A DNA stretch of 22,107 nt from an uncultured Eubacteriales bacterium (GCA_934481325.1 CAKSPL010000009.1:1-22107); one strand, 5' to 3'. Shown: positions 1-8,112, numbered from the stretch's first letter. Notes: generated from the sequence alone by a model not told the origin. Numbers and translations are program-made.

Positions 1-94
1 AACCGACGGGAAACATACCGCACGGCAGGCAACGCGGCGAAGAAGGAAGCCGTTGCTCCCCCGCGCGGTGAAAATTGCCCTGCGGAGGAAAACA

Positions 95-1771
95 ATGAAA
101 ATCGCGCTTGTGGGAATGCCGAATTGCGGAAAATCCACCCTGTTTAACCGACTGACCGGAAAAAACGCCCGCACGGGAAACCGTGCGGGCGTAACGGTCA
201 GCGTGACTGACGGAAAATTGCGTGCCGACCCGCGCGTGACCCTGACCGACCTGCCCGGCGTTTACTCGCCGGAGCCGAGGAGCCGGGATGAGGCACTGAC
301 ACTCGACGCGCTGAAAAAAGCACCGCCGGAGCTTGTCCTTTTTGTGGCGGACGGCACCCAGCTTTCCCGCGCGGACGCGCTGTTTGAATATATCCGCAGG
401 AATCACCGCACGGTGCTTGCCGTCAATATGTGTGACGAACTGGCGGCGGCGGGGATGCCGCTTGACTCAGGGAAGTTGGAAAACATCCTTGACCTGCCCG
501 TTTTTGCCATCAGTGCCAAGAGCGGACAGGGGGTTGACGCGCTGGCACGGTATCTGAAAGGTGCCGTGTCCGGGCAATCCGCCCCGCAAGTGCCGGAACG
601 CATAAAAAAGAACCCCGATCGGCAGGGGACTCCCGGGGAGGGAAACGTCAAAAAAAGGTTCTCCGGAGGGGGAAGCCACGGGGAGAAATACGCCGAGGGG
701 AAAAATATCGGGCAGGGAACCCACGGGGGGAGATGCGTTGGAGAGAGAAGCATCCGGGAGGAATATATCGGAGAGCGATGCGGCGGAGAAAAAACGACCG
801 CCCAACCCGCGGCAGGGGACAAAATCGCGCACAGCGCGGGAATCCCCCGCGCATCGGGCTCGCCGACCGACCGTTCCGGTCTTTTCTCCGCCGTTTCCGC
901 AACTCCCCTGCCGGAATGTGCCGGGTGCGCGTTCGGATGCGGAAAATTCCGCCCGATTGCCCGCACCCCCGCTCCGGAAAACACCCGCCCAACATCGGGT
1001 AAAAAACACCCCGCATTAGGCGACAAAAGCCCTGCGCCGGGTGGCAAAAACCCCGCGCCGGGTGGCAAAAACCCCGCGCCGGGCACTCCGCATCCCTCTT
1101 TTGGCGAAGAACCGTGTGCGCCGGGTGAGCGACTCCGGGAGGGGCAGGGAGGGGCAATCAGCCTTTCGGAAGCCGTGCGGCAACTCCTTTCTCCGCCCCC
1201 GCCGCGGGGGCGGCTTCAGAACGCGGCAGATCGCCTGTTTCTCACACCGTGGACGGGCTTTCCGTTGTTTTTCCTCTTTCTCGCGGCGGCATTGTTCCTT
1301 TCGTTCGGCGCGCCGGGTGCTTTCCTTGCCGCACGGTTTTCCGCGGTTCTCTCACTCCCCCTCAGACAACTGGTTTCTCTGCTTTCCGGTTCGCTCCCAC
1401 CGTTTTTTGCGGCATTTCTGAGAGACGGTGTACTTGCCGGCACCGTAGCCGTGCTGGATTTTGCCCCGAGACTGTTTTTGCTGTTCCTGTTTCTGACCGT
1501 GTTGCACGCGCCGGCGCGCTTTGCGCCCCGGTTCTCCGCTTTTTCGGGCTTTCCGGGGAGGCAGCGGTGCCGCTTTTGCTTGGCATCGGCTGTTCGGTTC
1601 CCGCCGTGCTTTCCGCCAGACACATCGGGGACGGCGGCACGCGGCGGCTCACGGTTCTGCTGGTTCCGTTCATCCCCTGTTCCGCGCGTCTGCCGGTTCT
1701 GGCGGTGCTGGCGGCACTCTTTTTCGCATCTCCCTTTGCCGCGCGGGTCATTCCCGTGCTTGGCGGAGTGA
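95..1771 (+). CDS. feoB: Ferrous iron transporter FeoB, N-terminal part (frame broken near 1500)
   Basis: FeoB is an inner-membrane GTP-dependent Fe(II) transporter. The start is the ATG at 95, with GGAGG at 84-88 six bases upstream; an earlier in-frame start at 53 has no such site. The G domain (residues 1 to about 157) has G1 GMPNCGKS (7-14), G3 DLPG, G4 NMCD and G5 SAKSG. Residues from about 160 to 375 form a glycine/lysine/proline-rich low-complexity linker where FeoB normally has a helical GDI domain. Membrane segments then begin (WTGFPLFFLFLAAALFL) and run to LFLLFLFLTVL near base 1504. After that this frame encodes arginine/serine/cysteine-rich sequence unlike FeoB up to the stop at 1769-1771. 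The rest of FeoB continues in the other frame, so this ORF is truncated or frameshifted. The family is certain; whether the product is functional is not. Confidence 0.85.
   Translation: MKIALVGMPNCGKSTLFNRLTGKNARTGNRAGVTVSVTDGKLRADPRVTLTDLPGVYSPEPRSRDEALTLDALKKAPPELVLFVADGTQLSRADALFEYIRRNHRTVLAVNMCDELAAAGMPLDSGKLENILDLPVFAISAKSGQGVDALARYLKGAVSGQSAPQVPERIKKNPDRQGTPGEGNVKKRFSGGGSHGEKYAEGKNIGQGTHGGRCVGERSIREEYIGERCGGEKTTAQPAAGDKIAHSAGIPRASGSPTDRSGLFSAVSATPLPECAGCAFGCGKFRPIARTPAPENTRPTSGKKHPALGDKSPAPGGKNPAPGGKNPAPGTPHPSFGEEPCAPGERLREGQGGAISLSEAVRQLLSPPPPRGRLQNAADRLFLTPWTGFPLFFLFLAAALFLSFGAPGAFLAARFSAVLSLPLRQLVSLLSGSLPPFFAAFLRDGVLAGTVAVLDFAPRLFLLFLFLTVLHAPARFAPRFSAFSGFPGRQRCRFCLASAVRFPPCFPPDTSGTAARGGSRFCWFRSSPVPRVCRFWRCWRHSFSHLPLPRGSFPCLAE
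640..792 (+). repeat. Purine-rich 15-bp degenerate repeats inside feoB
   Basis: About eight degenerate 15-bp units encode pentapeptides of the pattern G-E/Q/G-K/R-x-hydrophobic (GEKYA, EGKNI, GQGTH, GGRCV, GERSI, REEYI, GERCG, GEKTT). They lie in the linker between the G domain and the membrane domain. Unit length is a multiple of three, so copy changes keep the frame. Confidence 0.6.
1000..1083 (+). repeat. Four 21-bp tandem repeats inside feoB
   Basis: Units at 1000-1020, 1021-1041, 1042-1062 and 1063-1083. The last two are identical and the first two degenerate. They encode heptapeptides of the GGKNPAP type. Like the purine-rich repeats upstream, they preserve the reading frame and lie in the FeoB linker. 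Confidence 0.85.
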
Positions 1772-2343
1772 TTCTGTTTTTGCTGTTTGCCTTCCTCCTG
1801 TCCCGCAAAAACCGCCCCGCGCCCTTTGCGGGGGAGCTACCGCGCTTTCGGTTGCCCTCGGCGCGGAACGTATGGCGCATTTCCGCCCGCCGCACGGGTC
1901 ACTTCCTGAAAAAAGCGGGACTGATCATCCCGCTTGCCGCGGCACTCCTTTGGTTGCTTTCCCATATTACGCCGGGCGGCACCCCGACCGTGGCGGCAGA
2001 GACCTCGGTGCTTGCCCGTGTTTCGGGTGCGATTGCCCCGCTGTTTGCCCCGCTTGGGTTCGGTTGTTGGCAGGCGGTGGCGGCACTACTTTCCGGCATT
2101 GCCGCCAAGGAATCGGTGCTTTCCGCCCTTGCGGTATTTGCCGGAGGCGAGCTTTCCTCTCTGTCGTCGTTTCTCTCGCCGCGCGGTGCGCTTTCCTTTC
2201 TCTGCTTTTTTGCCACCTATTGCCCCTGTGTGGCAACGCAGAGTGCCGTGCGGCGGGAGGGCGGCGTGCGCGCACTTGCCGCCTGCCTTGCGCTTTCGTT
2301 TCTCGGGGCATATGCGCTTTCCTTTGCGGTGTACCACCTGTAA
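1249..2343 (+). CDS. feoB: FeoB C-terminal permease part, in a different frame
   Basis: Only the portion from about base 1501 to 2343 resembles FeoB; the ORF upstream of that is out-of-frame sequence. Recognisable elements are FGLSGEAAVPLLLGIGCSVPA (the conserved GxGCxVPA cysteine motif of the first gate domain), a long helix with KKAGLIIPLAAALLWLL, the second gate motif SGIAAKESVLSALAVFAG, and YCPCVATQSAVRREGG near the C-terminus. Several membrane helices are evident. Relative to the upstream ORF the reading frame is moved by -1, as expected from a one-base deletion or a two-base insertion near 1500-1520. No ribosome binding site starts this part independently, so it probably belongs to one ancestral feoB. 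It ends 41 bases before the bidirectional terminator. Confidence 0.75.
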   Translation: MDGLSVVFPLSRGGIVPFVRRAGCFPCRTVFRGSLTPPQTTGFSAFRFAPTVFCGISERRCTCRHRSRAGFCPETVFAVPVSDRVARAGALCAPVLRFFGLSGEAAVPLLLGIGCSVPAVLSARHIGDGGTRRLTVLLVPFIPCSARLPVLAVLAALFFASPFAARVIPVLGGVILFLLFAFLLSRKNRPAPFAGELPRFRLPSARNVWRISARRTGHFLKKAGLIIPLAAALLWLLSHITPGGTPTVAAETSVLARVSGAIAPLFAPLGFGCWQAVAALLSGIAAKESVLSALAVFAGGELSSLSSFLSPRGALSFLCFFATYCPCVATQSAVRREGGVRALAACLALSFLGAYALSFAVYHL

Positions 2344-2384
2344 AGTTTCCTTACTCGGGCGGGATTTTCGCAAAAGCAAAAACG

Positions 2385-2422
2385 CAACAAGGGGTGCCGG
2401 CAATTGCCGGCACCCCTTGTTG
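2385..2422. terminator. Bidirectional terminator between feoB and citrate synthase
   Basis: A perfect 38-bp palindrome with arms at 2385-2403 and 2404-2422, ending one base before the citrate synthase stop codon (2423-2425, minus). The arm tips are T-rich in both directions (TTGTTG, with further T-runs a few bases on), so it can end both convergent transcripts. Confidence 0.85.
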
Positions 2423-3802
2423 TTATCGCTTTTCAAGCGGCACGTATTCCCGCTCCGGTGTAATGCATTTGTAGCCGGGGCGGATGATCTTTTTTCCGGT
2501 ATGAAATTCTTCCATCCGGTGGGCGCACCAGCCCGCCACGCGCGAGAGCGCGAACAGCGGGGTATACATACACACCGGGATGCGAAGCATCCGGTAAATC
2601 AGACCGGAATACAGATCCACGTTGGCACAGAGGACCTTGTCGGTTCCCTTGTAAGCGTTGAAAACCCCGGGGGTCAGACGCTCGATGGATTCCAGCAGGG
2701 CGAAATCCTCCCCGTAGCCGTTTTTCTCGGCAAGTCCGCGGGCATAGCGTTTGAGCAGAACCGCGCGCGGGTCGGATTTGGTATAAACCGCGTGTCCCAT
2801 TCCGTAAATCAGCCCACTGCCGTCATTGGCTTCCCCTTTGAGAATCCGATAAAGAAAGTCGGTCAGTGCGCCGTCATCGTGCGGATTCCGGACGTTTTCC
2901 TTGATGCAGTCAAACATTTCCTGCACCTTGATGTTTGCCCCGCCGTGGCGGGGGCCTTTCAGCGCACCGATTGCCGCCCCGATGGCGGAATAGGTGTCCG
3001 TGCCGGAGGAGGAAAGCACCCGGCAGGCAAAGGCGGAGTTGTTGCCACCGCCGTGCTCGGCGTGAACCACCAGGCACAGATCCAACAGATGCGCCTCCTC
3101 CTCGGTGTAGGATTTGTCCGACCGGAGCATCCGCAGGAAATTCTGCGCCGTGGAGAGATCCTCCCGCGGGTTATGCAGATTCAGACTTCGGTTTTCAAAC
3201 ACGTTTTTGTACACGGCGTAGGCGTGCGCGGCAATCACGGGGACGCGTGCCACCAGCTGCATACTCTGCCGCAACAGATTGGCAAGCCCGGTATCCTCCG
3301 GGTTTTCGTCATAGGCGTAAAGTGCCAGCACGCCGGTTGCCATTTTGTTCATAATGGAGGGCGCGGGTGCCTTCATCAGAATATCCTCGTCAAAACGCGG
3401 GGGCAACCGCTCAAAGGAACTGATCAGATTGCGGAAATGCTCCAGGCGGTCCTTGGTCGGGAGAGTGCCGAAAAACAGGAGATAGCAGCATTCCGCAAAG
3501 CCGAAACGCCCCTCCCGCATAAAGCTCTCGCAAAAATCCTCCAACCGGTAGCCGCGATAGGAAAGGACGCCGTCCACGGGGGCGCGCTCGCCCTCACTGA
3601 CCACATAGCCGTGCGCGTTGCCGATACGGGTGACCCCTGCGGTCACCCCGGTGCCGTCAGGCTCTCTGAGCCCGCGCTTGACGCGATAGCTGTCAAATGC
3701 GGATTCCGGGATGCGGTAGGATGCCCGGGATTCCTCCACCAGCTCTTGCAAAAGTGCCTCGTTTTCTCTCCCCGGTGCCGGGTTTTTGTCATAAAAATTC
3801 AT
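2423..3802 (-). CDS. Citrate synthase (or 2-methylcitrate synthase)
   Basis: This enzyme condenses acetyl-CoA with oxaloacetate (or propionyl-CoA in methylcitrate synthases) to feed carbon towards 2-oxoglutarate. It has 459 residues and is cytosolic. The active-site residues are visible: VVHAEHGGGNNS (His247/His250), GMGHAVYTKSDPRA (His337) and NVDLYSGLIYRMLRIP (Asp396). An ATG 75 bases upstream (3877) is in frame, but a sigma-A promoter (TTGCAA, 17 bp, TATACT at 3866-3894) overlaps it, so transcription should begin inside that extension. The ATG at 3802 is therefore preferred, although its ribosome binding site is weak. The gene is alone, with no aconitase or isocitrate dehydrogenase beside it. 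Citrate versus methylcitrate specificity cannot be decided here, so no symbol is given. Confidence 0.95.
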   Translation of the reverse strand: MNFYDKNPAPGRENEALLQELVEESRASYRIPESAFDSYRVKRGLREPDGTGVTAGVTRIGNAHGYVVSEGERAPVDGVLSYRGYRLEDFCESFMREGRFGFAECCYLLFFGTLPTKDRLEHFRNLISSFERLPPRFDEDILMKAPAPSIMNKMATGVLALYAYDENPEDTGLANLLRQSMQLVARVPVIAAHAYAVYKNVFENRSLNLHNPREDLSTAQNFLRMLRSDKSYTEEEAHLLDLCLVVHAEHGGGNNSAFACRVLSSSGTDTYSAIGAAIGALKGPRHGGANIKVQEMFDCIKENVRNPHDDGALTDFLYRILKGEANDGSGLIYGMGHAVYTKSDPRAVLLKRYARGLAEKNGYGEDFALLESIERLTPGVFNAYKGTDKVLCANVDLYSGLIYRMLRIPVCMYTPLFALSRVAGWCAHRMEEFHTGKKIIRPGYKCITPEREYVPLEKR

Positions 3803-3865
3803 CTGTTGTCTCGCTTTCCGGGCAGGATATGAACCAACGCCCTTGTCGGTGCTTTGATTGCGATC

Positions 3866-3894
3866 AGTATAACACACGGAGCGTTATTTTGCAA
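3866..3894 (-). promoter_or_regulatory. Sigma-A promoter of citrate synthase
   Basis: On the minus strand the -35 TTGCAA is at 3894-3889, followed by a 17-bp spacer and the -10 TATACT at 3871-3866. The predicted start is near 3859, which leaves a leader of about 55 nt before the ATG at 3802. Confidence 0.75.
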
Positions 3895-3954
3895 TATTAA
3901 AAAACAAAAAATTCATAAAAATGTCAAGGCTCTCATCATATGCAGGCACTTTTT

Positions 3955-4893
3955 TCATAGCCAACGATGCTTTTTGAAAGTTTTCAGACAAATTACAGCA
4001 ATAATGGCGGCAAGCACAAACACAAATACATAGCCGTATTTCCAGTGCAGCTCCGGCATATACTGAAAGTTCATCCCGTACCACCCGGTCAGCAGAGTCA
4101 GCGGGAGAAACAGTGCCGACAGCACGGTAAAGGTTTTCATCGTATGATTGAGGCGGATATCCAGCATAGACTGATAGGCGGCGGAGCAGTGCTCCAACTG
4201 CCAGCGAAGGGACTCTACCCCCTCGGAGAGCCGCCGCACCTTGTCGGTGTACAGCTTGAAATAGCGCAACTCCCCTTCGGGGAACAATTCGTTTTCGTCC
4301 TCACCCAACGCTTCGCCCACATCAATCAGCTGTTCATAATAGTTATGAAGCACTAAGAGATTCTGCTTTTCGCGTAACAGTATGCCGGTAAAATCCTCCT
4401 GCTCCTTTCCGCGCAGGACGCTTTCCTCCAAGCCGGAGAATGAAAATTCAAGATCCTCCAACCGTTTTCCGTCTCCCTCGATCAGTCCGTCAAAAAACGC
4501 GAACACCGCCTTTTCAAAACTGAGTGCGGCGGGCGGAAACCGCCGCAAAGCCCCCGAAAACAACGCGGCGGTGCCGGGGTCCACCTCCCGGATGCTGACC
4601 AGAAGAAAAAGATTCCGGCAAAGATAAAACGCCGCGGGATCCTCCCCCACGGTATGCCCGTTGCCGAGCCGGAGCGTGCCGAAGGTGTATTTGTCATAGA
4701 CCTCCACACTGCTTCTGAAATACCGCACCTCCTCCCGACATTCCTGCACGGTAGAGGACGAAAAGTCCAGACACGGTGCGAGTTTTTCCAACTCCTCCAC
4801 CGAAACAAGCCCCAGCGTCAGCGTTTCGGGCGGTGCGTCGATCCACGGTTTTTCCCGCCAGGTGCCGGCGGTGCTTTCCCATTCGTAAAACAA
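3955..4893 (-). CDS. corA: CorA family divalent cation (Mg2+/Co2+) transporter
   Basis: CorA forms a pentameric channel that carries Mg2+ (also Co2+ or Ni2+) across the cytoplasmic membrane. The predicted product has 312 residues, the usual CorA length. It has a long soluble N-terminal region with helices, TM1 at about 253-272, the signature YGMNFQYMPEL with GMN at 273-275, TM2 at about 286-304, and a short basic tail (KTFKKHRWL). The frame stays open back to an ATG at 5094, but that extension is basic, unlike CorA, and its ATG lies on the divergent holB promoter. The likely start is the TTG at 4893-4891, preceded by AAAGG eight bases upstream. No convincing promoter was found in 4894-5093. 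The nearest genes are citrate synthase downstream (same strand, own promoter) and divergent holB. Confidence 0.88.
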   Translation of the reverse strand: MFYEWESTAGTWREKPWIDAPPETLTLGLVSVEELEKLAPCLDFSSSTVQECREEVRYFRSSVEVYDKYTFGTLRLGNGHTVGEDPAAFYLCRNLFLLVSIREVDPGTAALFSGALRRFPPAALSFEKAVFAFFDGLIEGDGKRLEDLEFSFSGLEESVLRGKEQEDFTGILLREKQNLLVLHNYYEQLIDVGEALGEDENELFPEGELRYFKLYTDKVRRLSEGVESLRWQLEHCSAAYQSMLDIRLNHTMKTFTVLSALFLPLTLLTGWYGMNFQYMPELHWKYGYVFVFVLAAIIAVICLKTFKKHRWL

Positions 4894-5093
4894 GATTTCA
4901 GCCTTTCTTTTTTCCTTAGTATGCGCCGCCGCGGCAAAAAAGAACCGCAAAACAATTGCAACCGGGCGGAAAGTGCCGGCACCTGCCGCATAACGCGTTT
5001 TTGCTTGTTCCGTTCCGCCTGATGATTTTTCTTTGCCGATCTGCCGGAAAGTAAGGTTTTTGCAAAGAGTGCGCCGTCTCCTTTTTTCTCCCA

Positions 5094-5122
5094 TTGACAG
5101 CGGGAAATAAATGTGATATAAT
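5094..5122 (+). promoter_or_regulatory. Consensus extended -10 sigma-A promoter of holB
   Basis: TTGACA at 5094-5099, an exact 17-bp spacer, and TATAAT at 5117-5122 preceded by the extended element TGA. Every hexamer base matches consensus. The expected start is near 5129-5130. Confidence 0.92.
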
Positions 5123-5155
5123 TTTTATATATAATAGGTGCAGGAGGGTGGCGCG

Positions 5156-6193
5156 GTGAAAGAAATATTTCCGGCGGTTGCAGGCAATCCGTTTCTCAAA
5201 ACGCGCCTGGCACCGAAACTCCTTTCCGGCGCACTTCCGCACGCATTGATTCTGGAAGGTAAGGCAGGCTCCGGCAAGCGGACCATCGCCCTGGAAATCG
5301 CGATGGCGGCGGCGTGCGCACGGCGGGATGACCCCACGGTTCCCTTGCCCTGCGGCAATTGCGAGGCGTGCCGCAAAATCCGCGAGGGGCTTTCTCCCGA
5401 CGTTTTGCGGATTGCCCGTGCGCCCGGCAAAGCCACGCTCGGCGTGGAGGCGGTGCGCGGTGTGCGGGAGAGCGTGCGCGCCGTGCCGAACGATCTGGAT
5501 ATCAAGGTTTATATCATCGAGGATGCCGACACGATGACCGTGCAGGCGCAAAACGCATTGCTGCTGACCCTGGAGGAGCCGCCGCGCTATGTGCTGTTTC
5601 TCCTGCTGGCAACCGACGCGGGCGCATTACTGGAGACGATCCGCTCCCGCGCACCGGTGTACCGCACACAGCCGGTGGGGGAGAATGAAATGCGGGAATA
5701 CCTGACGGCACGTTCGCCCGAAGCGGCGCGATTGTTTGCGGCTTCCCCTGAGGAGGGCGCGGAGATTCTGCGCTTGTCGGGGGGCAGTATCGGTGAGGCA
5801 CTTGCCCATATCGGCGGAGCCGAGCGGGAAGCGGTGCTGCAATCCCGCAGGAATGCGGCGGAGGTCTGCCGGATGCTGGCGGAGCGCGAGTCCCCTGCGG
5901 TATTGCTGACGCTGATGCTGTCATTTCCCCGGGTGCGGGAGGCACTTGCGGGTCAGCTTGGCGTGTTGCGGATGGCACTTCGCGATCTTTGCCTACTTTC
6001 CCGCACCGAAAACGCGCCGCTTTGCTTTTTTACCGACCGGGAAAGCGCCGCGGAGGAGGCGGCGTGCCTGTCGCTGTCGCGCTGGATGCGCTACATCGAT
6101 GCCGTGGAGGACGCGCTGGCGGCATTGGATGCCAATGCCAACGTCGGACTGACGCTGACAAGGCTGTTTGACCGCTTTGCCGGCTCCGACTGA
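5156..6193 (+). CDS. holB: DNA polymerase III subunit delta' (clamp loader)
   Basis: Delta' is part of the clamp-loading complex that places the beta sliding clamp on DNA. The product has 345 residues. It has a Walker A-like loop GKAGSGKR (35-42), a four-cysteine zinc module (Cys54, then CGNCEAC at 66-72), a Walker B-like IIEDADTM, NALLLTLEEPP, and an arginine-finger region IRSRAP in place of the usual SRC. The start is the GTG at 5156 with AGGAGGG at 5142-5148, seven bases upstream; the in-frame GTG at 5138 precedes that site and is rejected. ricT follows after 53 bases, as in the Bacillota holB-yaaT gene order. Transcription comes from the consensus promoter at 5094-5122. Confidence 0.92.
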   Translation: MKEIFPAVAGNPFLKTRLAPKLLSGALPHALILEGKAGSGKRTIALEIAMAAACARRDDPTVPLPCGNCEACRKIREGLSPDVLRIARAPGKATLGVEAVRGVRESVRAVPNDLDIKVYIIEDADTMTVQAQNALLLTLEEPPRYVLFLLLATDAGALLETIRSRAPVYRTQPVGENEMREYLTARSPEAARLFAASPEEGAEILRLSGGSIGEALAHIGGAEREAVLQSRRNAAEVCRMLAERESPAVLLTLMLSFPRVREALAGQLGVLRMALRDLCLLSRTENAPLCFFTDRESAAEEAACLSLSRWMRYIDAVEDALAALDANANVGLTLTRLFDRFAGSD

Positions 6194-6246
6194 CCGAAAA
6201 AAACAAGCTCTGCCGAAGGCAGACACGAATGGGAACGGAGAATACG

Positions 6247-7968
6247 ATGGAAGAACAAAACAACAATAACCATAACAACCAAGGCGGCGGGCAGCGCATT
6301 TCGGTGCGCCCGGGCAATTTTGTGCCGCCCGCGGCGGGCGGCACAAACGGTGCCGGAGAATCGCCCCGCGGGCAGGGTCAGGGGCGGAATCGCCGCAGAA
6401 ATCGCGGAGATCGCCGCCCGGGAGACAACCGACCGTCCGGCGGACAGAACGCGCAGAACGGTCAGAACCCGCAAAAACCGCAGAACCCGCAAAATGGGCA
6501 AAATCCGCAGAACGGACAGAACAGGCAAGGCGGACAGAATCACCGGAATACCCCGCGCCCGAACGGGCAGAACGGGCAGAACCGAAGGGACAACCGCAAT
6601 CGCGGAGGTGCCGAAAACGGGCAAAATCCGCAAAACGGACAGAACGGGCAAAACGGGCAGAGCGGACAGAACGGGCAGAATCGCCGCGAGGATCGCGGGG
6701 CAAGGCCCCGCGGGCAGAATCCGCAGGGGGCGGCAAAAGCCCCGCAGGGGCAGAAATCCCGCCGCGGCGGGGATCGCCCGGCAAAAGGGAACAACACTCC
6801 GCGCCTGAGCGAGACTCTGCAACGGGAGCTGGATGAGGAATTCAGCACCCCGATGCTCAGCTCGTACCGCAGTCCCGCCAAGGCACGCGCCAAAGACGAG
6901 GAGCCGGTGGAGGATACCCGCGAATTTGAGGTAGACATTGCCACTGCCGCCTATCTGGTGGAGGACATTCCTACGGGGGTTCCCGCTCCCGGTGAAAAAG
7001 CCGTGGAGGTAATCGGTGTGCGGTTCCGCCACGCGGGCAAGGTTTATTTCTTTGCGCCGGACGGGCAGAAATTTGCAATCGGCGATTCCGCGATTGTGGA
7101 TACCGCACGGGGGCCGGAGCTGGGGCAGGTGGTGATGCTGAACCGCCGCATTGCGGAAAAAGAGATTATTCAGCCCTTGCGCTACGTCATCCGCAAGGCA
7201 ACGGCGGAGGATCTTGCGCGGGATGAGGAAAATCACCGCCAGGAGGATGCGGCACTGAAAATCTGCGCCGAAAAAATTGCCGCGCACAAGCTGGATATGC
7301 GGCTGGTGGACGCACAATATGCGTTTGACAACTCTAAGCTCCTGTTTTATTTCACCTCCGAAAACCGTGTGGATTTCCGAGAGTTGGTGCGTGATCTTGC
7401 GGGGATTTTCCACACAAGAATCGAATTGCGGCAAATCGGCATCCGGGATGAATCGCGCCTGATCGGCGGGCTTGGAATGTGCGGCCGCCCCTTCTGCTGT
7501 TCTACCTTCCTTTCGGATTTCGGGCAGGTTTCGGTCAAAATGGCAAAGGAGCAGGGGCTTTCCATCAACGCCACCAAAATTTCGGGCTGTTGCGGACGGC
7601 TGATGTGCTGTTTGCGTTATGAATACGAAACCTACCGTGCCGAGGCGAAAATCACGCCCAAAAAGGATACCGCCGTGCAAACGCCGGACGGTGCGGGGGT
7701 TGTGGTAGAATCCACGCCGCTCTCGGGGCTTTTGAAGGTGCGTGTGGAGGGCTTGCCCGAGGAGGACGCAGTGCGTGTGTACCATCGGGACGATGTGACC
7801 CCTATCGGCAAGGAGAAAAACAAAACAGCGGGAGACACTCCCGCCGCAGAGCCGGCACCCGCAGGAGACACTCCCGCCGCAGAGCCGGCACCCGCAAAGG
7901 ACAATGCCGTGGAAACGCCTTTCGTGGAGGATGCGCCGATTTCAGCCGATGACGGTGCGGCGGAATAA
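6247..7968 (+). CDS. ricT: RicT/YaaT (PSP1 domain) with a long disordered N-terminal extension
   Basis: RicT (YaaT) is a Fe-S-binding PSP1-domain protein which, with RicA and RicF in Bacillus, tunes RNase Y and mRNA maturation. The ATG at 6247 has GGAG six bases upstream; an in-frame ATG at 6229 is possible. The product has 573 residues, about twice a typical YaaT. Residues 1 to about 195 are low-complexity: an Asn-rich start, an RGG/Arg-rich stretch, then NGQN-type repeats (about 64-150). The PSP1 core starts near residue 250 and keeps both cysteine clusters, CGRPFCC (412-418) and GCCGRLMCC (447-455), so Fe-S binding is likely preserved. The C-terminus is Ala/Pro/Glu-rich with two exact 11-residue repeats. 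Neighbours holB and trmN6 support the orthology. The role of the extension is unknown. Confidence 0.9.
   Translation: MEEQNNNNHNNQGGGQRISVRPGNFVPPAAGGTNGAGESPRGQGQGRNRRRNRGDRRPGDNRPSGGQNAQNGQNPQKPQNPQNGQNPQNGQNRQGGQNHRNTPRPNGQNGQNRRDNRNRGGAENGQNPQNGQNGQNGQSGQNGQNRREDRGARPRGQNPQGAAKAPQGQKSRRGGDRPAKGNNTPRLSETLQRELDEEFSTPMLSSYRSPAKARAKDEEPVEDTREFEVDIATAAYLVEDIPTGVPAPGEKAVEVIGVRFRHAGKVYFFAPDGQKFAIGDSAIVDTARGPELGQVVMLNRRIAEKEIIQPLRYVIRKATAEDLARDEENHRQEDAALKICAEKIAAHKLDMRLVDAQYAFDNSKLLFYFTSENRVDFRELVRDLAGIFHTRIELRQIGIRDESRLIGGLGMCGRPFCCSTFLSDFGQVSVKMAKEQGLSINATKISGCCGRLMCCLRYEYETYRAEAKITPKKDTAVQTPDGAGVVVESTPLSGLLKVRVEGLPEEDAVRVYHRDDVTPIGKEKNKTAGDTPAAEPAPAGDTPAAEPAPAKDNAVETPFVEDAPISADDGAAE
6435..6692 (+). 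repeat. NGQN-coding low-complexity repeats in ricT
   Basis: Degenerate 6- and 12-bp units built on (AAC GGR CAR AAY) encode runs of NGQN, NPQN and NGQS. They form the centre of the disordered N-terminal extension of RicT. Confidence 0.8.
7831..7896 (+). repeat. Two exact 33-bp tandem repeats at the 3' end of ricT
   Basis: Units 7831-7863 and 7864-7896 are identical. They encode GDTPAAEPAPA twice in the acidic, proline-rich C-terminal tail and keep the frame. Confidence 0.92.
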
Positions 7969-8080
7969 CCTGCCGGCTTTGAAATCGGCAGGGCGAACGA
8001 ACGAATCGGCGACGGGCATTTGCCGCCCGAAGCATTCGGAAAGCCTTTGTCAGGTGATGGCATTGTAAAAAATATTTGGA

Positions 8081-8112
8081 TTTTTGCAAAAACTATTTCT
8101 TTTTTGCAAAAA
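8081..8112 (+). promoter_or_regulatory. Twin palindromes upstream of the ferredoxin gene
   Basis: The 12-bp perfect palindrome TTTTTGCAAAAA occurs twice, at 8081-8092 and 8101-8112, exactly 20 bp apart. The second copy lies between the predicted -35 and -10. This is consistent with a two-site operator on one DNA face, or with phased A-tract curvature. No regulator is identified. Confidence 0.5.

Noticed and set aside
1..94. Tail of a feoA gene upstream of feoB
   Set aside because: One frame stops at 69-71, but the short translated sequence is not recognisable as FeoA; it cannot be supported.
1472..1480. Programmed -1 frameshift at GTTTTTG in feoB
   Set aside because: The upstream frame still matches FeoB for several codons after this site, so a slip here would replace conserved hydrophobic sequence; no downstream stimulatory hairpin was evident.
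1934..3832. Long plus-strand ORF of 632 codons
   Set aside because: It runs antisense through citrate synthase and through the feoB terminator; composition is that of a shadow frame.
4894..5094. N-terminal extension of CorA to the ATG at 5094
   Set aside because: The extension is basic and unlike CorA, its ATG overlaps the -35 of the divergent holB promoter, and a TTG with a good ribosome binding site gives the normal family length.
6091..7785. Long minus-strand ORF of 564 codons
   Set aside because: Antisense to ricT and holB; the apparent repeats are the reverse of the NGQN-coding DNA.
7969..8030. Terminator after ricT
   Set aside because: Hairpins CCTGCCG/CGGCAGG (7969-7992) and CGGGC/GCCCG (about 8014-8030) exist but no T-run follows, so they are not called as intrinsic terminators.
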